Source: Capsulimonadaceae bacterium
GTDB lineage: Bacteria > Armatimonadota > Armatimonadia > Armatimonadales > Capsulimonadaceae
Direction of reading: 5' to 3'
Length of the DNA stretch: 64,000 bases
Assembly (NCBI GenBank): GCA_031292625.1
Contig: JARLGU010000015.1
Location: forward strand, 186,001-250,000
The notes beneath the pieces were generated by a model. It worked only from the letters and a program-made list of their open reading frames with translations, ran no database searches and was not told the origin of the DNA. The first letter of the stretch is position 1, and every line of letters begins with the position of its first letter. A program made the translations under genes and the position numbers. Positions 44,414 to 52,979 of the stretch are shown piece by piece.

Positions 44414-45391
44414 ATGAAATCGGCAAGTTCGTTATCAGTTCTCGTATTCGTAATCGTCCTGGGCGCTGGGCTCGGAGTTGACTACGCCTTGCGTGGAAGC
44501 ATTCCCGGGTGGGGGGCAAATGCGGGAGGCGTGTTGGCATTGATCGTTGCGATGGTCGTGGCGTCGTCCGTGCAGGTCGCCAATCAATGGGATCGTGCTG
44601 TCGTATTGCGTATGGGGCGGTTCCAGGCCCTTCAGGGACCGGGCCTGTTCTTCATCATTCCGATTTTCGACTCGGTTGCGATTTGGATCGATACGCGTGT
44701 CATAACGATGTCTTTCAAAGCGGAGAAGACGCTGACGAAGGATACGGTCCCGGTGGATGTCGACGCGGTGCTCTTCTGGAAGGTTCTCGATCCCAAGAAA
44801 GCGGCGCTCGATGTCGCGGACTATCAGGTAGCGATTGGATGGGCGTGCCAAACCGCACTGCGCGACGTGATTGGCAAGACGATGCTTGCGGACATGTTGG
44901 AAGGGCGGGACGCGATCAGCGGCCAGCTACAGACCATTATCGATGCACGCACGGAGCCGTGGGGAATCTCTGTTATTTCCGTTGAGGTCAAGGACGTATT
45001 GATCCCGGCATCGCTGGAAAGCGCTATGTCGATGCAGGCTCAGGCGGAGCGCGAGCGCCAGGCGAGGGTGATTCTTGGCGACTCGGAGCGGCAGGTTGCG
45101 GAGAAGTTCGGCGAGGCGTCGAAGACCTATGCGAACAACCCGGTGGCGTTCCACCTTCGTGCGATGAACATGCTCTACGAGGGCCTCAAGCAGAACTCGA
45201 CGATCGTAATCGTTCCCAGCACGGCGGTCGAGTCGATGCAGCTAGGCGGCCTCGCGGGATTGACCGCGCTCACGATGGGAATCGGGCAGGAAGGCTCGAA
45301 TGCCGACCAACGGCAGCCAACCTCGCCGACAATCGTGAACGGACTGCTTTCGACAAACGGCGTTACGACGCCGACGGGCGCCGAGGTGTAG
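44414..45391 (+). CDS. SPFH domain (slipin/stomatin-like) membrane protein
   Basis: The 325-residue protein has two N-terminal hydrophobic segments (about 8-25 and 37-55). The SPFH/band 7 domain follows: VANQWDRAVVLRMGRFQALQGPGLFFIIPIFDSVAIWIDTR is the slipin hallmark. IGKTMLADMLEGRDAISGQLQTIIDARTEPWGISVISVEVKDVLIPASL and the helical AMSMQAQAERERQARVILGDSERQVAEKF complete it. Slipins scaffold membrane microdomains and often pair with NfeD proteases, but none is adjacent. It is followed by the general-stress protein gene with a good ribosome binding site, so the two form an operon. Confidence 0.92.
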   Translation: MKSASSLSVLVFVIVLGAGLGVDYALRGSIPGWGANAGGVLALIVAMVVASSVQVANQWDRAVVLRMGRFQALQGPGLFFIIPIFDSVAIWIDTRVITMSFKAEKTLTKDTVPVDVDAVLFWKVLDPKKAALDVADYQVAIGWACQTALRDVIGKTMLADMLEGRDAISGQLQTIIDARTEPWGISVISVEVKDVLIPASLESAMSMQAQAERERQARVILGDSERQVAEKFGEASKTYANNPVAFHLRAMNMLYEGLKQNSTIVIVPSTAVESMQLGGLAGLTALTMGIGQEGSNADQRQPTSPTIVNGLLSTNGVTTPTGAEV

Positions 45392-45437
45392 GCCCGCGCC
45401 GCGCCAAGGTACTTCGAATTACAAGGAGTTAAGGCAA

Positions 45438-46013
45438 ATGGTCAGCATGTTAGACGACAAAGAGGTAGGGTTCGATCAGGCGGTCGTGGCGAGTTACAGG
45501 AGCCACGCCGAAGCAGAGACGGCAATCCGCCGCCTAGCCGCCGATGGTCTGCCGGTAGAAACGATTTCAATTATTGGTCGCAACTTTGAGACGTACGAAG
45601 ATGTCCAGGGTTTCTATCTTCCAGGGGATGCGGCTCGCGACGGCGCTGGGCAAGGAGCCTGGCTTGGCGGCATTTTTGGCTTCATGGCGGGGGCGATGGG
45701 CTTTTTCGTCTTTCCTGGGTTCGGCGCGCTCATGGTTTTGGGACCGCTCGCCGGATTGATCGCCGGGGCAGTGGGAGGCGCTGGAGTGGGGGCGCTCATC
45801 AACGGACTGATAGCTGCGGGGATTCCAAAGGAGCATGCGATCAAATACCAGGAGCGGCTCCAGGCAGGCGAGTTCTTACTCGTCGTCCACGGCAACGCTG
45901 ACGAAGTCAAGAGAGCGCACGAGATTCTCGAAGGCACCGGGCAGACCCATCTCGTTCTGCACAGTCCGGAAACGAATCAATTGCAGGCGTCGAAAGATGT
46001 CTCGACCTGGTGA
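45438..46013 (+). CDS. General stress protein (YflT/17M-like) with glycine-zipper membrane segment
   Basis: The 191-residue protein has an N-terminal YflT-type domain (VVASYRSHAEAETAIRRLAADGLPVETISIIGRNF). A Gly/Ala-rich membrane hairpin (GAWLGGIFGFMAGAMGFFVFPGFGAL and IAGAVGGAGVGALINGLIAAGI) and a second alpha-beta unit (YQERLQAGEFLLVVHGNADEVKRAHEIL) follow. The 17M family is controlled by SigB in Bacillus subtilis. AAGGAG lies 9 bases upstream. It is second in the SPFH operon. Confidence 0.85.
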   Translation: MVSMLDDKEVGFDQAVVASYRSHAEAETAIRRLAADGLPVETISIIGRNFETYEDVQGFYLPGDAARDGAGQGAWLGGIFGFMAGAMGFFVFPGFGALMVLGPLAGLIAGAVGGAGVGALINGLIAAGIPKEHAIKYQERLQAGEFLLVVHGNADEVKRAHEILEGTGQTHLVLHSPETNQLQASKDVSTW

Positions 46014-46066
46014 TCGTTATCGTGAGGCATCCTGGATCAGGGCGCCGCACACGAAAGTTGATATCC

Positions 46067-46339
46067 ATGCTCCATAGGTTGATGTTTTTCTTGAAGAAGT
46101 TATTCTCGCGCGAGTTCAAGGTTAAGGCGGAACTTGAACGGATCGCGCAACTTCAGCGCGCGGCGGCCGATCGGCGAGCGGAATACGCCGCGATCGAGGC
46201 TCGGGGAGCTGAACCGCGGGATATACGCCTCTCGAAGTCGTTGTCATTCAGCCGGAAGCAAATGCAAGAAGCTGAGACGGCTTATATGACAGTGCTTCAA
46301 ACCTGGGAGAACAAGCAATCCCGGCAGAAGTCGCACTAA
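46067..46339 (+). CDS. Small basic helical protein (about 90 aa)
   Basis: From the ATG at 46067 the product begins MLHRLMFFLKKLFSREFKVKAELERIAQ. A frame continuing back to a GTG at 46010, overlapping the previous stop, would be translationally coupled but adds unlike sequence, so the start is uncertain. It has a short hydrophobic-basic N-terminus, then two charged helices (AELERIAQLQRAAADRRAEYAAIEAR and SFSRKQMQEAETAYMTVLQTWENK) likely to form a coiled coil. No family is recognised. It is third in the stress operon and followed by a terminator. Confidence 0.55.
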   Translation: MLHRLMFFLKKLFSREFKVKAELERIAQLQRAAADRRAEYAAIEARGAEPRDIRLSKSLSFSRKQMQEAETAYMTVLQTWENKQSRQKSH

Positions 46340-46343
46340 CGCA

Positions 46344-46380
46344 ATGAGCCGCGTGAGGACTATTCCCCCATGCGGCTCAT
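46344..46380 (+). terminator. Hairpin terminator after the stress operon
   Basis: ATGAGCCGC (46344-46352) pairs with GCGGCTCAT (46372-46380). Confidence 0.55.
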
Positions 46381-46398
46381 CTCGTCCGGATTGGGAAT
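46374..46398 (+). promoter_or_regulatory. Weak SigB-type promoter candidate
   Basis: GGCTCA, 13 bases, GGGAAT before the gene at 46451. Two mismatches in the -35 make it doubtful. The leader also contains the hairpin GCCTGAAAGGC, a word present in leader copy 1. Confidence 0.3.
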
Positions 46399-46450
46399 AG
46401 AGAAATAACGCCGTTTGCCTGAAAGGCAATTGATACGGCTAGGAGTTGCA

Positions 46451-46762
46451 TTGAATACAAACAATAAGATTATAGCCGCGTTCGCAATCGCGGCGCTGCT
46501 GACGGCAGGCGCAGGAACAGTGGCGCAAGCCCACGATAGCAACACGCTTCACAAACTCGGCAAGGCTATTCAGTACCCGGTCCGCAAGGCCGGTGAAAAC
46601 CTCGATGTCGATATTCACCGTTCCGAGCACAAGAAGTCGGTCGAGGTCGACCGGAATCGCCACGAGAAGTTCGTCATCAAGCCGAACGGCCAAAAGGTGT
46701 TCAAAAGCAACTATGGCAGCTACCACCACCATTATCGCCATCACCACGCGCGGACGCGGTAG
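46451..46762 (+). CDS. Small secreted protein with His-rich C-terminus (103 aa)
   Basis: A TTG start at 46451 is chosen because AGGAG lies 5 bases before it and it gives a clean signal peptide (NNKIIAAFAIAALLTAGAGTVAQA). The frame is open upstream to 46415, but that part is leader. The mature protein has a charged region, ENLDVDIHRSEHKKSVEVDRNRHEKFV, and ends YGSYHHHYRHHHARTR. It is the third small exported protein in this island with a terminal His/Arg cluster. Function unknown; metal or polyanion binding is possible. Confidence 0.7.
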   Translation: MNTNNKIIAAFAIAALLTAGAGTVAQAHDSNTLHKLGKAIQYPVRKAGENLDVDIHRSEHKKSVEVDRNRHEKFVIKPNGQKVFKSNYGSYHHHYRHHHARTR

Positions 46763-46801
46763 GCGATTATAAGCAGGAAATAGAGACGGATATTTGCACA
46801 G

Positions 46802-46840
46802 CCGTAAAGCTGGCGTCGCGTGACGCCAGCTTTACGGTTG
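46802..46840 (+). terminator. Strong terminator hairpin
   Basis: A perfect 16-base stem (46802-46817 with 46822-46837) with loop GCGT ends the His-tail gene unit. Confidence 0.8.
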
Positions 46841-47011
46841 TATGGAGTTCTTACGTCGCGAGCGCCAGACGGCGGCTTTCAACCAGAAGCAGGTAATATA
46901 CTTCACCTGTAACCGCGAATGTTAGGGATCATCTCTTTGTTCGCGACGATTCAACTATCGAGCTACATCAAGCCGATCTGAAAGAAAACGTCGAAAGCGG
47001 AGTCCTGCCTC

Positions 47012-48235
47012 ATGCCCGATCCTTCGTATCACACGCCTTCCGCTCTCGAAGCGGCACAGGCTAGTCAGGCGTCCGCCGAAACATTGGCGGACTCTTTGCG
47101 TATTTCGGAGCTGCGATACCGCCGCCTTTTTGAGGCGGCCCGCGACGGCATCCTCATTTTGGATGTTGGCTCTGGGAAGATCATCGATGCCAACCCCTTT
47201 ATGAGCGAACTGCTCGGGTACTCGTATGAGGAGCTGCTTGGCAAGGAACTCTGGGAAATCGGCCTGCTCGAGGACAAAAAGGCCGGGCAGAAGGCGTTTC
47301 GGCGGCTGAGGCGCGACGGCTATATCCGCTATGACGATTTGCCCCTTGAGAGCCGCAATGGCGGCCGGCGAGAGGTTGAGTTTATCTGCAACGCCTATCG
47401 TGAGAGCGGCTTTTCGGTTATCCAGTGCAATATTCGCGACGTCACCGATCGCAAACGCATCGAGGCGGCCCTGGCAATTGAGGCGCTCAAGAACGAGCGC
47501 ATTGCCGAGACTTTGCAAAGGTCCATGCTTCAAACGCCGGTGGCTGGCCGATTCCCGAAACTGGCCGTGGAAACTCTCTACCAGGCTGCGTTGAACGAGG
47601 CCGAGGTCGGCGGCGATTTCTTCGACGCCTTCGCTATCCGCGGGGGGAAGGTCGCCTTGGTTGTCGGCGACGTATCGGGGAAGGGCCTCATCGCCGCCGC
47701 GCGAACGGCGGAGGTAAAGTACGCCTTGCGCGCGTTTCTCCACATTTGCCCCGCTCCCGAGATCGCCCTCCAGCATCTGAACGAATTTATCTGCGAGGAG
47801 CACGACCAGGATCTAGATGACCAGGAAACATTCATTATCCTGTCCGTGGCGCTGCTGGATCCCGCCACTGGAGAGGTCGCTTGCGCCGCGGCGGGCGCTG
47901 AGCCATCCATTGTCCTCCGGGCAAGCGGCAAATCGGAGCTGGTTGAAGTGAGCGGAAGTCCGCTTGGCGTCATTCGTGCCGCGACATACGCACCTAAGTC
48001 GCTTCTGCTCGCGCATGGCGAGACGCTTCTCATGGCGACCGATGGTATCACCGAGGCGCGACATGACCACTCCTTCCTTGGCGTCGAGGGCATGGCCAAT
48101 CTGGCGGAGAAAGCCGGACCGTCCTCAACGTTGCAGGAGCTAAGCGCAGCCATCTATACGGGTGCGCGGGACTATGCTCACGGCGCCCTGCGCGACGATG
48201 TATGCCTACTCCTTGCTCGTCGGCAACAGCCTTAG
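47012..48235 (+). CDS. PAS domain plus SpoIIE-type PP2C phosphatase (RsbU/RsbP-like)
   Basis: The 407-residue protein has a PAS domain at about residues 35-155 (LFEAARDGILILDVGSGKIIDANPFMSELLGYSYEELLGKELWEIG) and a short helical linker (RIAETLQRSMLQTP). The SpoIIE phosphatase domain follows from about 190. Metal-site motifs are EVGGDFFDAFAIRGGKVALVVGDVSGKGLIAA and LLMATDGITEARHD. Such proteins dephosphorylate STAS anti-anti-sigma factors and thus release a stress sigma factor. Its probable antagonist is the RsbW-like ATPase at 43405. The sensor ligand is unknown. Confidence 0.9.
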   Translation: MPDPSYHTPSALEAAQASQASAETLADSLRISELRYRRLFEAARDGILILDVGSGKIIDANPFMSELLGYSYEELLGKELWEIGLLEDKKAGQKAFRRLRRDGYIRYDDLPLESRNGGRREVEFICNAYRESGFSVIQCNIRDVTDRKRIEAALAIEALKNERIAETLQRSMLQTPVAGRFPKLAVETLYQAALNEAEVGGDFFDAFAIRGGKVALVVGDVSGKGLIAAARTAEVKYALRAFLHICPAPEIALQHLNEFICEEHDQDLDDQETFIILSVALLDPATGEVACAAAGAEPSIVLRASGKSELVEVSGSPLGVIRAATYAPKSLLLAHGETLLMATDGITEARHDHSFLGVEGMANLAEKAGPSSTLQELSAAIYTGARDYAHGALRDDVCLLLARRQQP

Positions 48236-48317
48236 CGCATATTCACGTTGTCGATTTTTGGGACGCTGTTCGGCGGCGCGAAAGCCGTGCTCCACGCCTC
48301 CGGCAAACTAAGTCAGC

Positions 48318-51300
48318 TTACCGAAACGCTATCTTGAATGTCCGGATCTCGTAGGGTCCGTAAGAGAACACCAGGTCAGCGCCGTCCACGGCGGGATCCG
48401 TTCCGTCTGGTTCATCTTCGATCAGGTTCACGGAACGCGCCGCCTTGACCGGTCGCGCGAACGTAAGACGGCCGATGCCGCGCTGATTGTATTCGTCGTG
48501 GACGCGGACAATGATGTCGCCGTCGTCCTCCGCCTTCTTAACCGTTTCCACGATTAGGTTGGGGCTATCGACGGATACAAACGACATTTCGCGAGGGAGA
48601 CTTCCGCTTCCTTTCGTCACCTTCGCAAAATGAACGGGAACGTTGAGTTCGTACGCCCGGCGGACCGTCTCGGCCTCGCGCCACGACCCCGGATGCGGCA
48701 TGAGCGAGTACGTGAATCGGTGTTCGCCCTTGTCGGCGAGCGGATCCGGATAGATCGGCGATTTAATGAGCGTCAACCGCATGACGTTTCCCTTGATGTC
48801 CCATCCGTACTTGCTATCCGATAGCAGGGAGACGCCGTAGTTCCCTTCGCTAAGGTCGGCCCACTTATGGCCGCAGACCTCGAACCGCGCCCAATCCCAG
48901 CTCGTGTTCCAATGAGTCGGCCGCTCGACATTTCCAAACTGAATGTCATAGGTCGCCTGGCTGGCGTTGACGGTGACCGGAAACGCCGCCTTCAGGAGCC
49001 TTTCCTGCTCATGCCAATCGGCCAGGGTGACGAAATCAATTCGGGGCAGGTCGCGGTAGATGCAAATGCGCTGTTTGATTGTGGAGCCGCGTCCGTCGAC
49101 GCGCCGAACAAGCTCGACAGCCGCCCGGATCGGCCCTCTTTCCACGACCTCGATTGAGGCAAGATCGGTAATCGGGTAAGTCTTGTCTTCGTAATAAATG
49201 TCGATATCCCAGGCATCGTTCTTCATCGGCTTGTCTTCGAACGATAGGAGCGCGTTGCCCTTGCAATACGACGTCTCGTCGATCACCTGGCGGCCCGTTC
49301 TTTTGTCGGTCAATGAGGCGATCTCTCCGTTGCCGTCAAGGTCGATCGCAAAGAACCTGTTTTCGAGCCGCTTCGTGGACGCAGCGAGATCGCCGCTTTC
49401 GACGACGTCGGGCGCGGAGTAAACAGCGTAGCCAACGGACGGCAGCGAATCGCGCAAGTCCACCACGGTGACTGGCAGCCCATCGATCGATGTCGCGGCT
49501 TGACCGGTCATGCCGGTCGACGCGGACACCTCGGCAACGTCCTGTCGCGGCCACGATAGGGGGTTGTATGCCGCGACGGCTCCATCCGGCGCATCGATAT
49601 GCGCCGCGAGTTCGCTGAGTCCGTTGTCAATCGCACCGTTTCCAATTTGAGCCGCTTCGTCGTAGTCGCGCTTGGCGTCCTGGTATACCTCTGTAATCGA
49701 CGAGCCAGGAATGATGTCATGGAATTGGTTTAGCAGCACAAGTTTCCAGGCGTGCTCGATCGGCTTTGCCGGATAGACGCCAAGCCCAAGCGCGTGGCAA
49801 AGCGATGAGACCTGCTCCGCGGCCAGGAGCTGGTACTCAGCCTGGCGGTTGAGGCGCTTGTATTTTCCCTGGGATGTGTACGTGCCGCGATGAAGTTCTA
49901 GGTAAATCTCGCCGCGCCATGACGGAACATTGGATTTGCCTTCGGTCTGGCGAGCAAGGTCGTCAAAAAAGTCTTCCGGCGATGCGAGCTTAACCTTGGG
50001 GAGCCCTGGAAAGTCTTTCGCCCGGCGAGCGTACTCGAGCATGCCGGACGTTGGGCCTCCGCCGCCGTCACCGTAACCGTAAAGGAAGAGACAGCTGTCC
50101 GTGAGTTGCTTCTGGTCGTACGAGTCCCAATTGCGACGCAGCAAGCTGGGTGAGATCTTCTCATTGTAAACGCCAAGGGGACAGTAGTGCGTGAATACCC
50201 GGCTACCGTCGATGCCTTCCCAATTGAACGTTTGATAGGGCGGCCTGTTGATGCGGTTGCAGAAGATCTTGATCGTCATAAAATATGTCATGCCCGCCTT
50301 GCGAATGATCTGCGGAAGCGCCGCGGAATAACCGAACACGTCCGGCAGCCAGAGAACCCGGCTACGAAAACCGAGCTCGCTCTGCGTGTAGCGAACGCCG
50401 TAAAGAAGCTGGCGCACGAGCGATTCGCCGCCCGCAATGTTGCAGTCCGGTTCGATCCACATGCCGCCAACCGGAACCCAGTTGCCTGACTTGACTGCGG
50501 ATTTGATCCTTTCGTAAAGCTCGGGATAGTCTTCCTTGACATATTGATATTGCTGGGGTTGCGAGCAAGAAAAAATGAAGTCGGGATACCGGTCGATCAG
50601 ATCCATCTGCGTGAGAAATGTTCGCTGGCACTTCTTGCGGGTGTGCGCGATGCGCCACAACCAGGCCGTGTCGATATGCGAATTGCCGCAAGCCCACTCG
50701 ATGGGCGCGAGATCGCCTGCGCCGTGCCTGTCGTAAAGCTCGGATCGTAAACACTTGGCGGCTTCGTCGACGCTGGAGCGGAACCGCTGATCCGAGCCAA
50801 CCCCTCGGAAGTCCAGGATGTTGATCGATTTCTCGATAGCGTCGAGAATCAAGCCGTACTCCCGGGCGTTCTTGTCGATGGTGCGCAGCGCTTCGTAAGC
50901 GAACTCGATGTCTATCGAGTAGGCGCGAACAGCAGGATCGATCAGCCGGTATTCCGCCGCCTTGAACCGGTGTTCGCCATCGCGCGGCATCACGCCCGTG
51001 TGCCGCGGATACGCGCTCAGCCTGCCGAGCCCGCTGTAGGCTTCGAAGACGATGCTGTGCGTTGCGCCTGGCGCGGCCCGATCGGCGACCGTCACGTCGA
51101 AGTGGTTGTGCGTATCGAGCGAAGACGCCGGCTTGCCATCCACGTAGACGATTGTCTCGCAGTCCTGGCTCTCGACGTGTACCTCAATCGTGCCGTCGCT
51201 CCAATCGGCGGGAACGGTGAAGGACGTTCGGAGCCATGTCGTGATCTCCGGCTCCGTTCCCCACGAGCGCGTATCCGGCAGAACATCCCACGCGGCATCG

Positions 51301-51446
51301 TCATAGTTTGGCGCCGAAATCGTCTCGCGCGGCAGGTCGCCGACCCGGTATCGTACCGAAGCGAGCGGCCGCTCGTCCATTGCCGCCATTGACCTTAGGT
51401 CGTCGATTATTCGCTCGATTTTTTGCTCAGTGAATTTCCAGCTCAT
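48318..51446 (-). CDS. Alpha-mannosidase, glycoside hydrolase family 38
   Basis: The 1042-residue protein has the complete GH38 layout. An N-terminal beta domain is followed by the catalytic barrel starting at WACGNSHIDTAWLWRIAHT (His257, Asp259, zinc ligands). The nucleophile is Asp369 in WLPDVFGYSAALPQI. A helical domain and a long C-terminal beta-sandwich region complete it. GH38 enzymes remove alpha-linked mannose. There is no signal peptide. GGGAG lies 6 bases before the ATG. With the GH2 beta-mannosidase at 2689 it suggests use of mannose-containing glycans. The gene is monocistronic, convergent with the phosphatase gene. Confidence 0.95.
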   Translation of the reverse strand: MSWKFTEQKIERIIDDLRSMAAMDERPLASVRYRVGDLPRETISAPNYDDAAWDVLPDTRSWGTEPEITTWLRTSFTVPADWSDGTIEVHVESQDCETIVYVDGKPASSLDTHNHFDVTVADRAAPGATHSIVFEAYSGLGRLSAYPRHTGVMPRDGEHRFKAAEYRLIDPAVRAYSIDIEFAYEALRTIDKNAREYGLILDAIEKSINILDFRGVGSDQRFRSSVDEAAKCLRSELYDRHGAGDLAPIEWACGNSHIDTAWLWRIAHTRKKCQRTFLTQMDLIDRYPDFIFSCSQPQQYQYVKEDYPELYERIKSAVKSGNWVPVGGMWIEPDCNIAGGESLVRQLLYGVRYTQSELGFRSRVLWLPDVFGYSAALPQIIRKAGMTYFMTIKIFCNRINRPPYQTFNWEGIDGSRVFTHYCPLGVYNEKISPSLLRRNWDSYDQKQLTDSCLFLYGYGDGGGGPTSGMLEYARRAKDFPGLPKVKLASPEDFFDDLARQTEGKSNVPSWRGEIYLELHRGTYTSQGKYKRLNRQAEYQLLAAEQVSSLCHALGLGVYPAKPIEHAWKLVLLNQFHDIIPGSSITEVYQDAKRDYDEAAQIGNGAIDNGLSELAAHIDAPDGAVAAYNPLSWPRQDVAEVSASTGMTGQAATSIDGLPVTVVDLRDSLPSVGYAVYSAPDVVESGDLAASTKRLENRFFAIDLDGNGEIASLTDKRTGRQVIDETSYCKGNALLSFEDKPMKNDAWDIDIYYEDKTYPITDLASIEVVERGPIRAAVELVRRVDGRGSTIKQRICIYRDLPRIDFVTLADWHEQERLLKAAFPVTVNASQATYDIQFGNVERPTHWNTSWDWARFEVCGHKWADLSEGNYGVSLLSDSKYGWDIKGNVMRLTLIKSPIYPDPLADKGEHRFTYSLMPHPGSWREAETVRRAYELNVPVHFAKVTKGSGSLPREMSFVSVDSPNLIVETVKKAEDDGDIIVRVHDEYNQRGIGRLTFARPVKAARSVNLIEDEPDGTDPAVDGADLVFSYGPYEIRTFKIAFR

Positions 51447-51956
51447 GTCAATCTCCCAAGGAATGTTTTGCGGAATTCGCGGCGCGCCGCCATTTCTTCT
51501 CGATCAAAGATACCCATTGTCGTTCCAAGGACTGGCGGACGGCGCCAATTGTTGGAATACCGCCATGCTCTCTCGAACGCGACGCGTTGAGGGGCACTGA
51601 CGAGTGATGGAATGTGCAGATTAGGAAAGCGGCGTAGTCTCTCTCATGACAATACAATTATGGCGAAAGTAGCGGTCTTAGAAGCACGATCCGATCAATG
51701 TGCAGGGAAATGGTCACATGCTGATCGATTCGATTCACGGCCGCGAGCGCGCTAACAAGCTTGATCCAGACACGTGAAGGCGGATGCCAGTATGAAACGG
51801 GATTCTGAGAAGACGCGGATAAACGTGCCGTGTCCCGCCTAGATTATCTGTGTGCGTATATTGGGATAGGGGATTCGGTCAGATTGGCAGGAACCATGAC
51901 GGATGGTCGCGAATGTCCAAATGAGCGCAGCTCGATGGGCGCTGGAGGTTCGAACG
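51447..51956. other. 510-base intergenic region between divergent genes
   Basis: It contains the promoters of the GH38 gene and the UroD-family gene. I see no reliable hexamer pair, operator palindrome, structured RNA or coding frame. The 69-residue minus frame at 51448-51657 does not look coding. Confidence 0.45.
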
Positions 51957-52976
51957 TTGAAGTTAGATACCAGTTCCATCTCAAAGCGTGACGTTATTAA
52001 ATGCGTAATCGCAGGTGAACGTCCGCCCTATGTTCCGTGGTCGTTTGGTTTTACCGCTGAGGCGTCGGAAAAGCTCGCCGCGCACTTCGGACCGGATTAC
52101 GAAAAGGCGCTTGGCAACCATTTGCTTGGTCTGGGCAACGGCATCGGCTTCTTTACGGACATTGCCCCGGGCGTCGTACGCGATGTGTTTGGCGTTGAGT
52201 GGGACCGGAGCGTGGACAAGGATATCGGCGTCGTCTGCAATCGCGTATTGCCTGAGCCGACCATTGAATCGTACGCGTTTCCGGATCCGCTTGCCGATCA
52301 GTTTTTTGCCGATATTCCGGGAAAGATCGCCGCTTACGGCGACCGGTATCGGATATTTTCGATTGGGTTTTCTTTGTACGAGCGCGCGTGGACGTTGCGC
52401 GGCATGGAAAATCTGATGATGGATTTCTACGATAATCCGGATTTCGTGCACGCTCTTCTCGGCGCGATTGCCGATTACAATCTAGCTCAGGTGGAAAAGG
52501 CGCTGACGTACGATATTGATGCCGTCTATTTTGGCGACGATTGGGGGCAACAAGACGGACTGCAGATGGGCCGCCGGACCTGGATGACATTCATATATCC
52601 GCAGCTCAAGCGCATGTACGGCGCAGTGCGCGATGCCGGCAAGGCCGTATTCATCCATTCGTGCGGGGACGTCGATGAGCTGTTCGACGATCTTATAGGG
52701 ATCGGTTTGAGCTGCTTCAATCCGTTCCAACCGGAAGTCATGGACGTGCATGCCCTGCTCGATCAATACCGGGGGCGTCTCGCGTTTCACGGCGGCTTAT
52801 CGACGCAAAAGACGCTCCCGTTTGGCTGCGTCGACGACGTTCGAGCGGAGACTCGGCGTTTGCTTGCGGCCGGAGCGGCTGGCAGCTATATCCTGTCGCC
52901 GGCGCACGCCGTGGAGGGCGATGTGCCGCTTGAGAACATGTTGGCGTTTATCGAAGAGGCGCAGCAGCAAGGATAG
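51957..52976 (+). CDS. Uroporphyrinogen decarboxylase family protein (methyltransferase-like)
   Basis: The product is 339 residues from TTG at 51957, chosen because GGAGG lies 8 bases upstream and MKLDTSSISKRDVIKCVIAGE fits the family start. Upstream ATG codons at 51903 and 51921 lack sites. The UroD-fold barrel is recognisable. FIHSCGDVDELF carries the HxCG zinc motif of corrinoid/coenzyme M-type methyltransferases (MtaA, CmuA), and GGLSTQKTLPFG and SYILSPAHAVEGDVPLENM are also typical. It is therefore probably not the haem enzyme HemE. A corrinoid-linked methyl transfer would fit the cobalamin genes elsewhere in the window, but the substrate is unknown. Confidence 0.8.
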   Translation: MKLDTSSISKRDVIKCVIAGERPPYVPWSFGFTAEASEKLAAHFGPDYEKALGNHLLGLGNGIGFFTDIAPGVVRDVFGVEWDRSVDKDIGVVCNRVLPEPTIESYAFPDPLADQFFADIPGKIAAYGDRYRIFSIGFSLYERAWTLRGMENLMMDFYDNPDFVHALLGAIADYNLAQVEKALTYDIDAVYFGDDWGQQDGLQMGRRTWMTFIYPQLKRMYGAVRDAGKAVFIHSCGDVDELFDDLIGIGLSCFNPFQPEVMDVHALLDQYRGRLAFHGGLSTQKTLPFGCVDDVRAETRRLLAAGAAGSYILSPAHAVEGDVPLENMLAFIEEAQQQG

Positions 52977-52979
52977 AGC

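Noticed and set aside
51957-52976. Annotation as hemE uroporphyrinogen decarboxylase
   Set aside because: The HSCG zinc motif and divergent N-terminus point to the methyltransferase branch of the family.
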